Assembly: GCA_900542115.1 (NCBI GenBank)
Contig: UQMC01000102.1
Location: 1-7,369, forward strand
Direction of reading: 5' to 3'
Source of the DNA: an uncultured Oscillibacter sp.
GTDB lineage: Bacteria > Bacillota > Clostridia > Oscillospirales > Oscillospiraceae
Length of the DNA: 7,369 nt
The notes beneath the pieces are model-generated. The model was not told where the DNA came from. It did not search any database and was given only the letters and a program-made list of their open reading frames with translations. Shown piece by piece: positions 1-5,171 of the stretch (within the stretch, counting starts at the first letter, position 1; each line of letters opens with the position of its first letter). The translations under genes were made by a program, and so were the position numbers.

Positions 1-3
1 ATC

Positions 4-507
4 TCACAACAGAGTCAGACGAATCTCATCAAGCTTTTTCTGCGTATCATTGTCAAATGCTTTATCATAAATGTTATATTTCTTTAGCTCAGCTATCAAA
101 TACGCTCCATCAAATAAAGAAATCTCTATTTCATGAATTTTCTGTTGTTGCCCTTTCCATTCACTCCACCACTTGAACTCGGATGCACTTAGTGAACAGG
201 GAACACATAAAATCCATTTTCGCATAGAATAGTCTTCTGCATGAAGTGCACGATCAAAAGAATTCTTAATCTGCGTTCTTTGAGAGCTATCTATTCCATC
301 AATGAAATATTTGCACTGATAATTCTCAATTGGAGATTGAAAATCACCTACAAGAATATCGATACCTTCATCTCCTCGAGACACTCGAATATTATGAGCT
401 TCCTCGCCGTACCGAGCCTGAAGTAATTGGGTGCAAATGCTTTCAAATATGTCCCTTGCTCCAGCATCGCCATATTGGTCTCTAAGGTATCGAAAATCTC
501 TTTGCAT
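4..507 (-). CDS. PD-(D/E)XK (Mrr-like) nuclease domain protein, 167 aa
   Basis: The protein probably cleaves DNA, as a restriction or defence nuclease. Visible motifs fit a PD-(D/E)XK core: E22 in the first helix (FESICTQLL), then GDEGIDI with D46 and D50, then YQCK with Q64 and K66, the usual D...QxK active-site layout. The second half, rich in Trp (KWILCVP, KWWSEWKG), resembles the conserved tail I remember from nuclease domains at the N-terminus of larger defence proteins. Here the frame stops after 167 residues, so it is either a compact stand-alone form or a truncated one; the window ends 3 nt later. ATG at 507 is supported by an AAGGGGGA ribosome site about 7 nt upstream and a good promoter. 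It is AT-rich with codon use unlike the genes to the right and is transcribed away from them, suggesting separately acquired cargo. I am fairly sure of the fold and unsure of the biological role. Confidence 0.72.
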   Translation of the reverse strand: MQRDFRYLRDQYGDAGARDIFESICTQLLQARYGEEAHNIRVSRGDEGIDILVGDFQSPIENYQCKYFIDGIDSSQRTQIKNSFDRALHAEDYSMRKWILCVPCSLSASEFKWWSEWKGQQQKIHEIEISLFDGAYLIAELKKYNIYDKAFDNDTQKKLDEIRLTLL

Positions 508-551
508 TTATGTTTCCCCCTTATTGAAAACTGGGAATACAACTTGTGACA

Positions 552-580
552 ATTATACAACACTTTCGGTATATAATCAA
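552..580 (-). promoter_or_regulatory. Sigma-A-type promoter of the nuclease gene
   Basis: On the minus strand, TTGATT (580-575) and a perfect TATAAT (557-552) are separated by 17 nt, the ideal sigma-70/sigma-A spacing. Transcription would start near 545, about 40 nt before the nuclease gene's start codon. No other promoter of this quality is seen in the gap. Confidence 0.65.
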
Positions 581-655
581 ATTGTATTTGTCGAATCACA
601 GCAAGTTAAGTATTTTCCTGAATCATCGTATATTATTTTGCAATTATATTTTAGG

Positions 656-683
656 TGAACATATTGCATGAAGGGACTATAAG
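656..683 (+). promoter_or_regulatory. Weak candidate promoter for the parB-like gene
   Basis: TGAACA (656-661, 4 of 6 matches to the -35 consensus) and TATAAG (678-683, 5 of 6 to the -10) are 16 nt apart and precede the leader of the ParB-like gene. The match is modest and other A+T-rich choices exist nearby, so this is only a candidate. If used, it gives a leader of about 80 nt containing the palindrome and hairpin described separately. Confidence 0.25.
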
Positions 684-693
684 CGGTATTTTA

Positions 694-705
694 TCTATCG
701 ATAGA
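694..705. repeat. Perfect 12-bp palindrome TCTATCGATAGA
   Basis: A perfect inverted repeat sits just before the first ribosome-binding-like sequence of the parB leader. Its place between a candidate promoter and the gene suits an operator for a dimeric repressor, possibly the element's own ParB-like or other helix-turn-helix protein. That role is inference. Confidence 0.4.
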
Positions 706-745
706 AAGGAGGTTTTTACGAACCAGCCATCGGACTGGCTTTTTT
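705..745 (+). promoter_or_regulatory. parB leader: orphan ribosome site plus small terminator-like hairpin
   Basis: AAAGGAGG at 705-712 is a full ribosome binding sequence with no ATG, GTG or TTG at a usable distance behind it. It is followed by AGCCA (725-729), a 6-nt loop, TGGCT (736-740) and six T (740-745), which forms a 5-bp hairpin with a U-tract. A second AGGAGG (758-763) then serves the real gene start at 771. The hairpin is short for a full terminator, so attenuation or no function are both possible. Confidence 0.4.
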
Positions 746-770
746 CATGCCACAAAAAGGAGGTTTGCAA

Positions 771-2237
771 ATGGCAGATGATAAGAAAAACATTCCCGAT
801 GTAGCCCCACCTACTGAGACGTCCGCTCCCACAGCAGAAACTGCTACCGTGCCGGAGCAACTCGCTCCCGAGCCTGTGCTGACTGATGCGGAGGCAGTTA
901 TGCTGGAACAGGAGGGGCAGGCGGCGCTCTTTGAAATGGGCGAGGCCGTACCCGATCCCGCCGACGCTGTTACCCACGCCGAGGTGGAGGAGCCTACTGC
1001 CCCCGAAGTCCCCAAGGCTGAAAAGGAGCAGGCACAGCCGCCTGATCCCGGCAGGGATGACCCCGCCCCGGCACATTCCGGCAAGGTGGTTGATTTTGCC
1101 GCCGCCCGTGACGAGGCGGCCAAGGAAGAGAAAAAGGCGGTCAAGCAGAAGCCGCCCACCGAAAAGGATAAGGCCGCCAAACCCGGCAGAGGCCGTCCAC
1201 CCAAGGAGAGCAGAGCCACGCCCAATAAGGTCAAGCCATCCAAAACGGAAAAAGCGGCCCCGGAGCAGACCAAGCCGCCCAAGGCTGGCAAAACCCATGC
1301 GGCCCCCGAGGAAAAGGCAGCGCCCCCGGCCCCGGAAGTGCCGCCTACGCCCCGTGACGCTACCCGCGCCGAAAAAGAGGAAATCGTCTATCTTGACCTT
1401 TCCGACCTGCACCCATTCAAGGATCATCCTTTCGGCGTCCGTGACGATGCGGAAATGAAATCTCTGGTGGAGAGCGTCCGCAACGGCGGTGTCAACCAGC
1501 CTGCGCTGGTGCGTCCCCGCGAGGGCGGCGGCTATGAGATCATCGCGGGCCACCGTCGTCAGATGGCCAGCCAGCTTGCAGGGTATCGCAATATGCCCTG
1601 TATCGTCCGCAATATGACGGATGATGAGGCTATTCTCGCTATGACGGATGACAACCTCCGTCAGCGCGAAACGATTTTGCCCAGCGAAAAGGCTATGTCC
1701 CTGAAAATGCAGTATGAGGCTATCAAGCATCAGGGGGCGCGCGGCGACAGCGCCGAGGCCGGAAAGCTCTCACTTGAAAGCGTGGGCCAACGCAACGGCA
1801 TGAGCGTAAAAACCGTACAGCGGTATATCTGGCTCAATGACCTTGTGCCGGAGTTGAAGCAGACGATGGATGACGGAAAGTTGTCTTTCACCCCGGCTGT
1901 GGAAATTTCCCGTGTGCGGCCCAAGCACCAGAAGTATATCGCCGTGTCCATTGAGGGCCAGCAGGCTTCGCCCTCCAAGGGTCAGGCAAAGCGGCTCCGT
2001 GAGCTGGACAAGGAAAACAAGCTCTCCCCGGACGTGATCGACGGTATTTTGTGTGAAGAAAAGAAAAAGGAGGATCGTGACGTGATTATTACTGGCGCTG
2101 AACTGGAAAAGTTTTTTGGTAAGGAGGCCACGCCCCGGCAGATGAAAGACCAGATCATGACGCTGCTGGAGGACTGGAAAGAGCGGCAGCCGCCCGAGCT
2201 TGCCAAGCCCGACAAGAAAATGGATATGGAAAAGTAA
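771..2237 (+). CDS. parB: ParB/Spo0J-like DNA-binding protein with long disordered AT-hook N-terminus
   Basis: This 488-residue protein is a ParB-family DNA-binding, CTP-switch protein, probably acting in maintenance or regulation of the element. The first ~200 residues are low-complexity (Ala, Pro, Glu, Lys) and presumably unfolded, with an AT-hook-like core GRGRPPK at 139-145. The ParB N-terminal domain follows at about 204-300, with the nucleotide-binding box GHRRQMASQLAG (260-271) and the NLRQRE segment near 295-300. A helix-turn-helix lies near 333-357 (SVGQRNGMSVKTVQRYI). The C-terminus is charged and includes a possible small dimerisation region. The start at 771 is chosen because AGGAGG lies 7 nt upstream; an in-frame ATG at 747 lies in the leader hairpin's tail and has no ribosome site. 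No parA is visible upstream; the nuclease gene occupies that side. A terminator follows directly. The assignment to the superfamily is firm; a true segregation role is not shown. Confidence 0.93.
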   Translation: MADDKKNIPDVAPPTETSAPTAETATVPEQLAPEPVLTDAEAVMLEQEGQAALFEMGEAVPDPADAVTHAEVEEPTAPEVPKAEKEQAQPPDPGRDDPAPAHSGKVVDFAAARDEAAKEEKKAVKQKPPTEKDKAAKPGRGRPPKESRATPNKVKPSKTEKAAPEQTKPPKAGKTHAAPEEKAAPPAPEVPPTPRDATRAEKEEIVYLDLSDLHPFKDHPFGVRDDAEMKSLVESVRNGGVNQPALVRPREGGGYEIIAGHRRQMASQLAGYRNMPCIVRNMTDDEAILAMTDDNLRQRETILPSEKAMSLKMQYEAIKHQGARGDSAEAGKLSLESVGQRNGMSVKTVQRYIWLNDLVPELKQTMDDGKLSFTPAVEISRVRPKHQKYIAVSIEGQQASPSKGQAKRLRELDKENKLSPDVIDGILCEEKKKEDRDVIITGAELEKFFGKEATPRQMKDQIMTLLEDWKERQPPELAKPDKKMDMEK

Positions 2238-2240
2238 CGA

Positions 2241-2269
2241 CCTCTGGCCACCATGACCAGAGGCTTTTT
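2241..2269 (+). terminator. Rho-independent terminator after the parB-like gene
   Basis: CCTCTGG (2241-2247) pairs with CCAGAGG (2257-2263), with two more inner pairs after one mismatch, followed by CTTTTTG. It begins 3 nt after the stop codon. The hairpin sequence recurs, inverted, after ardA (4660-4682). Confidence 0.85.
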
Positions 2270-2330
2270 GCTGCCCCGATAGGACAGGCTCTTTGGGTTA
2301 TATCCCCCGTCGCCGCCCGTAATCGAGCAC

Positions 2331-2396
2331 AGGCGGGAGTGGGCTGTCAAGGGGGCTTCGCCCCGCCGTGTGCGGCGGCCTTGCCCTTGACCGCCT
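2331..2396. repeat. Branched inverted-repeat structure in the parB-downstream spacer
   Basis: AGGCG (2331-2335) pairs with CGCCT (2392-2396) and GTCAAGGG (2346-2353) with CCCTTGAC (2384-2391). Inside lie two hairpins, GGGGC-TTC-GCCCC (2352-2364, sharing its first two bases with the outer stem) and CCGCCG-TGTG-CGGCGG (2363-2378, sharing two bases with its neighbour). No T run follows, so it is not a simple terminator. It could be a structured 5' leader RNA, a protein-binding site or a mobile repeat. Confidence 0.55.
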
Positions 2397-2452
2397 GCCC
2401 CGGCTGTGCTTTTTCTCCGGCAAGCGGCGGGGGTATATCCTCCAGAGCCGCC

Positions 2453-2476
2453 CCCTTTTCCAAGATTGGAAAAGGG
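2453..2476. repeat. 10-bp perfect hairpin upstream of the DUF4406-like gene
   Basis: CCCTTTTCCA (2453-2462) and TGGAAAAGGG (2467-2476) form a perfect stem with an AGAT loop, with additional imperfect C/G pairing outside. It ends 36 nt before the ribosome site of the next gene and has no U-tract, so it may stabilise or regulate the mRNA 5' end. Confidence 0.55.
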
Positions 2477-2525
2477 CGGGGGAAAAAGGTTGACCCACCA
2501 CATTATAAAAATGGAGGTTTTCAAA

Positions 2526-2867
2526 ATGAAACGACCCCTTGCGTATATCACCGCCGCGTGGAGCGGCGATCCCTGCGAGGCGACGGAGCAGGCCGCCAAG
2601 TATTGCCGCGCTGCCTATGAGGCGGGCTTTTCGCCCATCTGCCCCACGCTCTATCAGCCCCTTTTCCTGAACGACGCCGTTCCCGAGGAACATAAGAGCG
2701 GCATCGACATGGGCCGCGACCTGCTTCGCCGCTCTCATGTGCTGGTGGTGTGCGGCAGCATCTCCACGGAAGGCATGAAAAACGATGTGGCTGTTGCCCA
2801 GCGGCTGGGGATCACGGCAACCACGCTGGACGGCATCCTGACCGTAAAGCGTCAGGGCCGCCGCTGA
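2526..2867 (+). CDS. Small DUF4406/DUF7768-like protein (nucleoside deoxyribosyltransferase-like fold)
   Basis: The 113-residue product begins MKRPLAYITAAWSGDP and contains VLVVCGSISTEGMKNDVAVA. This matches, from memory, small ICE/phage proteins with a nucleoside 2-deoxyribosyltransferase-like Rossmann fold: an N-terminal strand with a nucleotide-binding turn and a C-terminal S-x-G-M-x-x-D motif. In such proteins the activity is mostly unproven; a role in nucleotide metabolism or in nucleotide-based protection is speculation. The start at 2526 has GGAGG 8 nt upstream; the frame is open further upstream to 2406 but that part runs through the hairpin-rich spacer and reads like non-coding sequence. 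The stop is separated by one base from the methyltransferase ATG (TGATATG), so the two are almost certainly translated together. Confidence 0.8.
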   Translation: MKRPLAYITAAWSGDPCEATEQAAKYCRAAYEAGFSPICPTLYQPLFLNDAVPEEHKSGIDMGRDLLRRSHVLVVCGSISTEGMKNDVAVAQRLGITATTLDGILTVKRQGRR

Positions 2868-2868
2868 T

Positions 2869-3939
2869 ATGAGCGAGATCCGGCTGGGGAGCCTGTTTGA
2901 CGGGATCGGCGTGTTCCCGCTGGCGGCGGTGCGCTGCGGTATCGTGCCCGCATGGGCCAGCGAGATAGAAAAAGCGCCTATCTCCATAACGAAACGCCAC
3001 TTTCCCGGTATGGCGCATTTAGGGGATGTGACAAAGCTGAACGGCGGCGACATCCCGCCCGTCCACATCATCACCTTTGGCTCACCCTGCCAGAACCTCT
3101 CTCAGATCGGCAACAGGGCCGGTCTTGCCGGGGAAAAATCCAGTCTGTTCTTTCATGCGATCCGTATAATCCGTGAAATGAGGGAGGCAACAAATGGTAT
3201 ATTTCCAGCAATCGCTGTTTGGGAGAACGTCATGGGAGCGTTTTTTTCAAATGACCGGATGGACTTTAGAGCCGTGCTCTCAGCGTTCACAGCCGCCGAC
3301 ATTTCAATGCCTGCTTCTGGAAGATGGGCAGGAGCCGGAATGGTGCGAGGGCACACACCCGATCTCGCATGGCGGCTCATGGATGCCCAGCATTGGGCAA
3401 GCCCCCGACTGGCACGACGGCAGCGCGTCTTTGTTGTGGCAGACTTTGGAGGACAATGTTCCCACGAAATACTTTTTAAGCCCCGCACAGTGCAGTCAAT
3501 TTCTGCGTCTGGCGGAGATTGCGGGCTGTCCGCCGCCTGCGGAAATCGAAGCTCTTTTATTGAAGCAGGGCGGCGTGTACCGATCACCAGACCCTTTCAA
3601 TGTTACCGTATGCGGGCATCGGCAAAGGAGCGGACAACTGAGGCGTTCCGAAACAGCTTCGGACTGCCAACTGACCCTTTTCCCACTCTGTTAGCCAGTG
3701 CGGTCAGTCCCTTTGCCTTTTGGTATGAGGACGATCCTGCCGGGGGCTGTGTCCGCTTTCCCACGGAAAGAGAATGTGAACGGCTCATGGGGCTGCCGGA
3801 GGGCTGGACAAAGTGCGGCGCGGATGGTGAGGAAATCCTGTCCGCCCACCGTTACCGGGCGCTGGGAAATGCTATCGCGCTGCCCTGCGCCGAGTACATT
3901 GTGCGCGGCATATACGATGTTCTGACAAGGAGGTGCTGA
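2869..3939 (+). CDS. C5 cytosine DNA methyltransferase
   Basis: The 356-residue enzyme transfers a methyl group from S-adenosylmethionine to cytosine C5. Motifs appear in order: motif I LGSLFDGIGVF (6-16), motif IV GSPCQNLS with catalytic C74, motif VI WENV (118-121), the motif VIII region RRQRVFVV (183-190), then a short target-recognition stretch (about 205-290). Motif IX-like FPTERECERLMGLPEGW (297-313) and motif X ALGNAIALP (331-339) follow. No restriction nuclease partner is encoded next to it on this strand, so it is probably an orphan methylase protecting the transferring element. It has no strong ribosome site and starts 1 nt after the previous stop, implying coupling. Its middle third is overlapped in the +1 frame by another gene (3194-3694), and there its codon third positions are much less GC-rich than in the rest of the gene. 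Target sequence cannot be predicted. Confidence 0.93.
   Translation: MSEIRLGSLFDGIGVFPLAAVRCGIVPAWASEIEKAPISITKRHFPGMAHLGDVTKLNGGDIPPVHIITFGSPCQNLSQIGNRAGLAGEKSSLFFHAIRIIREMREATNGIFPAIAVWENVMGAFFSNDRMDFRAVLSAFTAADISMPASGRWAGAGMVRGHTPDLAWRLMDAQHWASPRLARRQRVFVVADFGGQCSHEILFKPRTVQSISASGGDCGLSAACGNRSSFIEAGRRVPITRPFQCYRMRASAKERTTEAFRNSFGLPTDPFPTLLASAVSPFAFWYEDDPAGGCVRFPTERECERLMGLPEGWTKCGADGEEILSAHRYRALGNAIALPCAEYIVRGIYDVLTRRC
3181..3187 (+). promoter_or_regulatory. Internal ribosome binding site for the nested gene
   Basis: AGGGAGG lies inside the methyltransferase coding sequence, 6 nt before the ATG at 3194. Strength and spacing equal those of the element's ordinary genes, and it decides the start of the nested reading frame. 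Confidence 0.7.
3194..3694 (+). CDS. Nested out-of-frame gene inside the methyltransferase gene, 166 aa, function unknown
   Basis: This frame lies wholly within the methyltransferase gene, shifted by +1. Three signs favour a real gene. It has an AGGGAGG ribosome site at ideal spacing. About 63% of its third codon positions are G or C (82 of the first 130, hand count) against about 49% for the methyltransferase frame over the same codons. Its protein also looks natural. It opens MVYFQQSLFGRTSWERF and has a late segment NVPTKYFLSPAQCSQFLRLA (88-107) followed by AGCPPPAEIEALLLKQGG. I recall this pattern (an N-terminal Y-x-Q-x-x-LFG, then a KY-x-LS motif with a short helix and a Pro-rich turn) from uncharacterised phage and ICE proteins near C5 methylases. 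Cys and Trp are frequent; no membrane segment or known catalytic motif is seen. A partner or modulator role for the methylase is only a guess. Confidence 0.68.
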   Translation: MVYFQQSLFGRTSWERFFQMTGWTLEPCSQRSQPPTFQCLLLEDGQEPEWCEGTHPISHGGSWMPSIGQAPDWHDGSASLLWQTLEDNVPTKYFLSPAQCSQFLRLAEIAGCPPPAEIEALLLKQGGVYRSPDPFNVTVCGHRQRSGQLRRSETASDCQLTLFPLC

Positions 3940-3941
3940 AA

Positions 3942-4655
3942 ATGTCATCCCTGTTTGAAGCCTACATTACCAACCTCGGCAAATACAACGAGGGGCGGCT
4001 TGTGGGCGAAACGCTGAAATTCCCGGCCACCACGGAGGAGGTGCAGGCCCTTTTGAAGCGCATCGGCGTGGATGGGGTACGGTATGAGGAAATCTTTATT
4101 ACCTCATTTGACGGTGATGTGCTGGGCCTGTATGACCATTTGGGCGAGTATGAAAGCATTGACGAGCTGAACCATCTGGCTCATGTGCTGTCTGACCTCG
4201 ACCAGAGCGACATTGAAAAGTTTGAGGCCGTCATTGACAGCGGCGAATACACAGGCAGCGTCCATGACCTGATCAACCTCGCGCAAAATCTGGATTGCTA
4301 TGACTTCTACCCCGGCATTGACAGCGAGGAGGCGCTGGGCCGAGCCTACATTGAGGAAATGGAAATGCTGGATGTACCGGACAATGTGCTGCCCTACTTC
4401 GACTTTGAAGCCTACGGGCGGGACGCACGGATCAATGACGGCGGCCATTTCGCCCCCGGCGGTTATGTGTTCAATAACGGCGGCAACTTTGTGGAGCGGT
4501 ATCACGGAATGGAGGACATTCCCCCGGAGCACCGCATCTTCGCCTATCCCAAGCTGAATATCCGGGAGCAGATGGCGGCGTATCAGGAGGTCATAGACCG
4601 TTCGGCGCTGAACGAGGAAAAGCAGCGGCTCCCCGCCAGCCGCGAGGACAGATAG
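3942..4655 (+). CDS. ardA: ArdA-type antirestriction protein
   Basis: ArdA proteins are acidic mimics of bent B-form DNA that bind and block type I restriction-modification enzymes, protecting newly entered conjugative DNA. The 237-residue product starts SSLFEAYITNLGKYNEGRL (2-20), the typical ArdA opening. It continues with VQALLKRIGVDGVRYEE and a strongly Asp/Glu-rich body (SIDELNHLAHVLSDLDQSD, 72-90), then EEALGRAYIEEM (129-140). FDFEAYGRDARI and GHFAPGGYVFNNG (169-181) close the ArdA region. At 237 residues it is longer than the ~166-residue Tn916 ArdA, with an extra charged tail of about 40 residues. ATG 3942 is chosen because AAGGAGG (3927-3933) is 8 nt upstream; an in-frame GTG at 3933 overlaps that site. 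It follows the methyltransferase by 2 nt, consistent with one antirestriction operon. Confidence 0.94.
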   Translation: MSSLFEAYITNLGKYNEGRLVGETLKFPATTEEVQALLKRIGVDGVRYEEIFITSFDGDVLGLYDHLGEYESIDELNHLAHVLSDLDQSDIEKFEAVIDSGEYTGSVHDLINLAQNLDCYDFYPGIDSEEALGRAYIEEMEMLDVPDNVLPYFDFEAYGRDARINDGGHFAPGGYVFNNGGNFVERYHGMEDIPPEHRIFAYPKLNIREQMAAYQEVIDRSALNEEKQRLPASREDR

Positions 4656-4659
4656 GCCG

Positions 4660-4682
4660 CTTCTGGTCACGGTGGCCAGAGG
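4660..4682. repeat. Hairpin between ardA and pcfB, inverted near-copy of the parB terminator stem
   Basis: TCTGGTCA (4662-4669) pairs with TGGCCAGA (4673-4680) around a 3-nt loop, with one G-T pair and further pairs outside. No T run follows. As reverse complement it matches the terminator hairpin at 2241-2263 at 21 of 23 positions. Confidence 0.6.
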
Positions 4683-4684
4683 GC

Positions 4685-4710
4685 AAAGGAGGTGTAAGCT
4701 ATCGTCGGAG
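4685..4710 (+). promoter_or_regulatory. Two ribosome-site-like sequences that decide the pcfB start
   Basis: AAAGGAGG (4685-4692) is the strongest site here but is followed at ideal distance only by ATC (4701), after an in-frame TAA (4695). A weaker GGAG (4707-4710) lies 5 nt before the GTG at 4716. The GTG is therefore the conventional start; initiation at ATC, adding five residues, is a rare alternative. Confidence 0.5.
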
Positions 4711-4715
4711 ATGAA

Positions 4716-5171
4716 GTGTCCCGGCAAACCATCGCTGTCAGCGTCAAGGCGTCCAAGCTGACCGCCCGTGCGCTGGCCTATGTGGTGGCAGCCGTGGGCC
4801 GGAAGATCGCCAAGGAGCACCGCAAGGCGCAGACACCCCACGGCAAACAGAGTGTGCGAAAGCTCATGGGCCACGGTGGGGACACCAACGCCATTGAAGT
4901 GGACACGCCTAAGCTGTTTGACAAGGTGGCCCGGAAATGGGGCGTGGACTATGCCATCCGCCGTGTGGGGGATGAAAAATATCTGCTTCTGTTCAAGGCA
5001 CGGCAGGCCGACGCCATCACAGGCTGCTTTGCCGAGTATTCCCGGTTAGAACTAAAACGGGCCAAGTCCCAGCAGACGCCGATCCGGGAGCAACTCCGGC
5101 AGGCGGAGGAACAGGTGAAAAAGCAGCCCCAGCGGGAATTGACAAAGGAGGCGGCGCATGGCGACAGATAA
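4716..5171 (+). CDS. pcfB: PcfB family (DUF3801) conjugation accessory protein
   Basis: PcfB-type proteins are small cytoplasmic factors of Gram-positive conjugation systems. In pCF10 PcfB associates with the relaxosome and the coupling protein PcfC; here the gene directly precedes a VirD4/PcfC-type gene, which is the expected pairing. The 151-residue product begins SRQTIAVSVKASKLTARALA. It then has the family's core, a helix-rich region followed by DKVARKWGVDYAIRR (69-83), EKYLLLFKARQADAI (87-101) and a basic, Gln/Lys-rich tail. GTG is used as the start with GGAG 5 nt upstream, though a stronger ribosome site further upstream leaves the exact start uncertain. Its end overlaps the coupling-protein start by 14 nt, and the coupling protein's ribosome site lies inside this gene, so translation is coupled. 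Confidence 0.88.
   Translation: MSRQTIAVSVKASKLTARALAYVVAAVGRKIAKEHRKAQTPHGKQSVRKLMGHGGDTNAIEVDTPKLFDKVARKWGVDYAIRRVGDEKYLLLFKARQADAITGCFAEYSRLELKRAKSQQTPIREQLRQAEEQVKKQPQRELTKEAAHGDR

Noticed and set aside
747..770. Upstream in-frame ATG as the ParB start
   Set aside because: It lies just behind the leader hairpin's T run with no ribosome site, whereas 771 has AGGAGG at 7 nt.
886..1458. 190-codon plus-strand frame overlapping the ParB N-terminal region
   Set aside because: It is an Arg/Pro-rich product of the low-complexity coding region read in the wrong frame, without a ribosome site. Unlike the nested gene at 3194 it has no family-like pattern.
651..1730. 359-codon open frame on the minus strand opposite the ParB-like gene
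   Set aside because: It is antisense to a gene with clear ParB motifs; the protein is Arg/Gly/Leu/His-rich shadow sequence caused by GC-rich codons and has no ribosome site or recognisable family.
2490..2509. TTGACC and TATAAA as a promoter before the DUF4406-like gene
   Set aside because: The spacer is only 8 nt and the -10-like box lies almost on the ribosome site, so it cannot be a normal sigma-A promoter.
2298..3074. 258-codon minus-strand frame across the spacer, the DUF4406-like gene and the methyltransferase start
   Set aside because: It crosses hairpins and real genes on the other strand, with no ribosome site or familiar motif.
3933..3941. GTG at 3933 as the ArdA start
   Set aside because: It overlaps the ribosome site itself; ATG at 3942 has ideal spacing and gives the normal ArdA N-terminus.
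4104..4874. 256-codon minus-strand frame opposite ardA and pcfB
   Set aside because: It spans two well-supported genes and their spacer and resembles no family; it is explained by the GC-rich composition.
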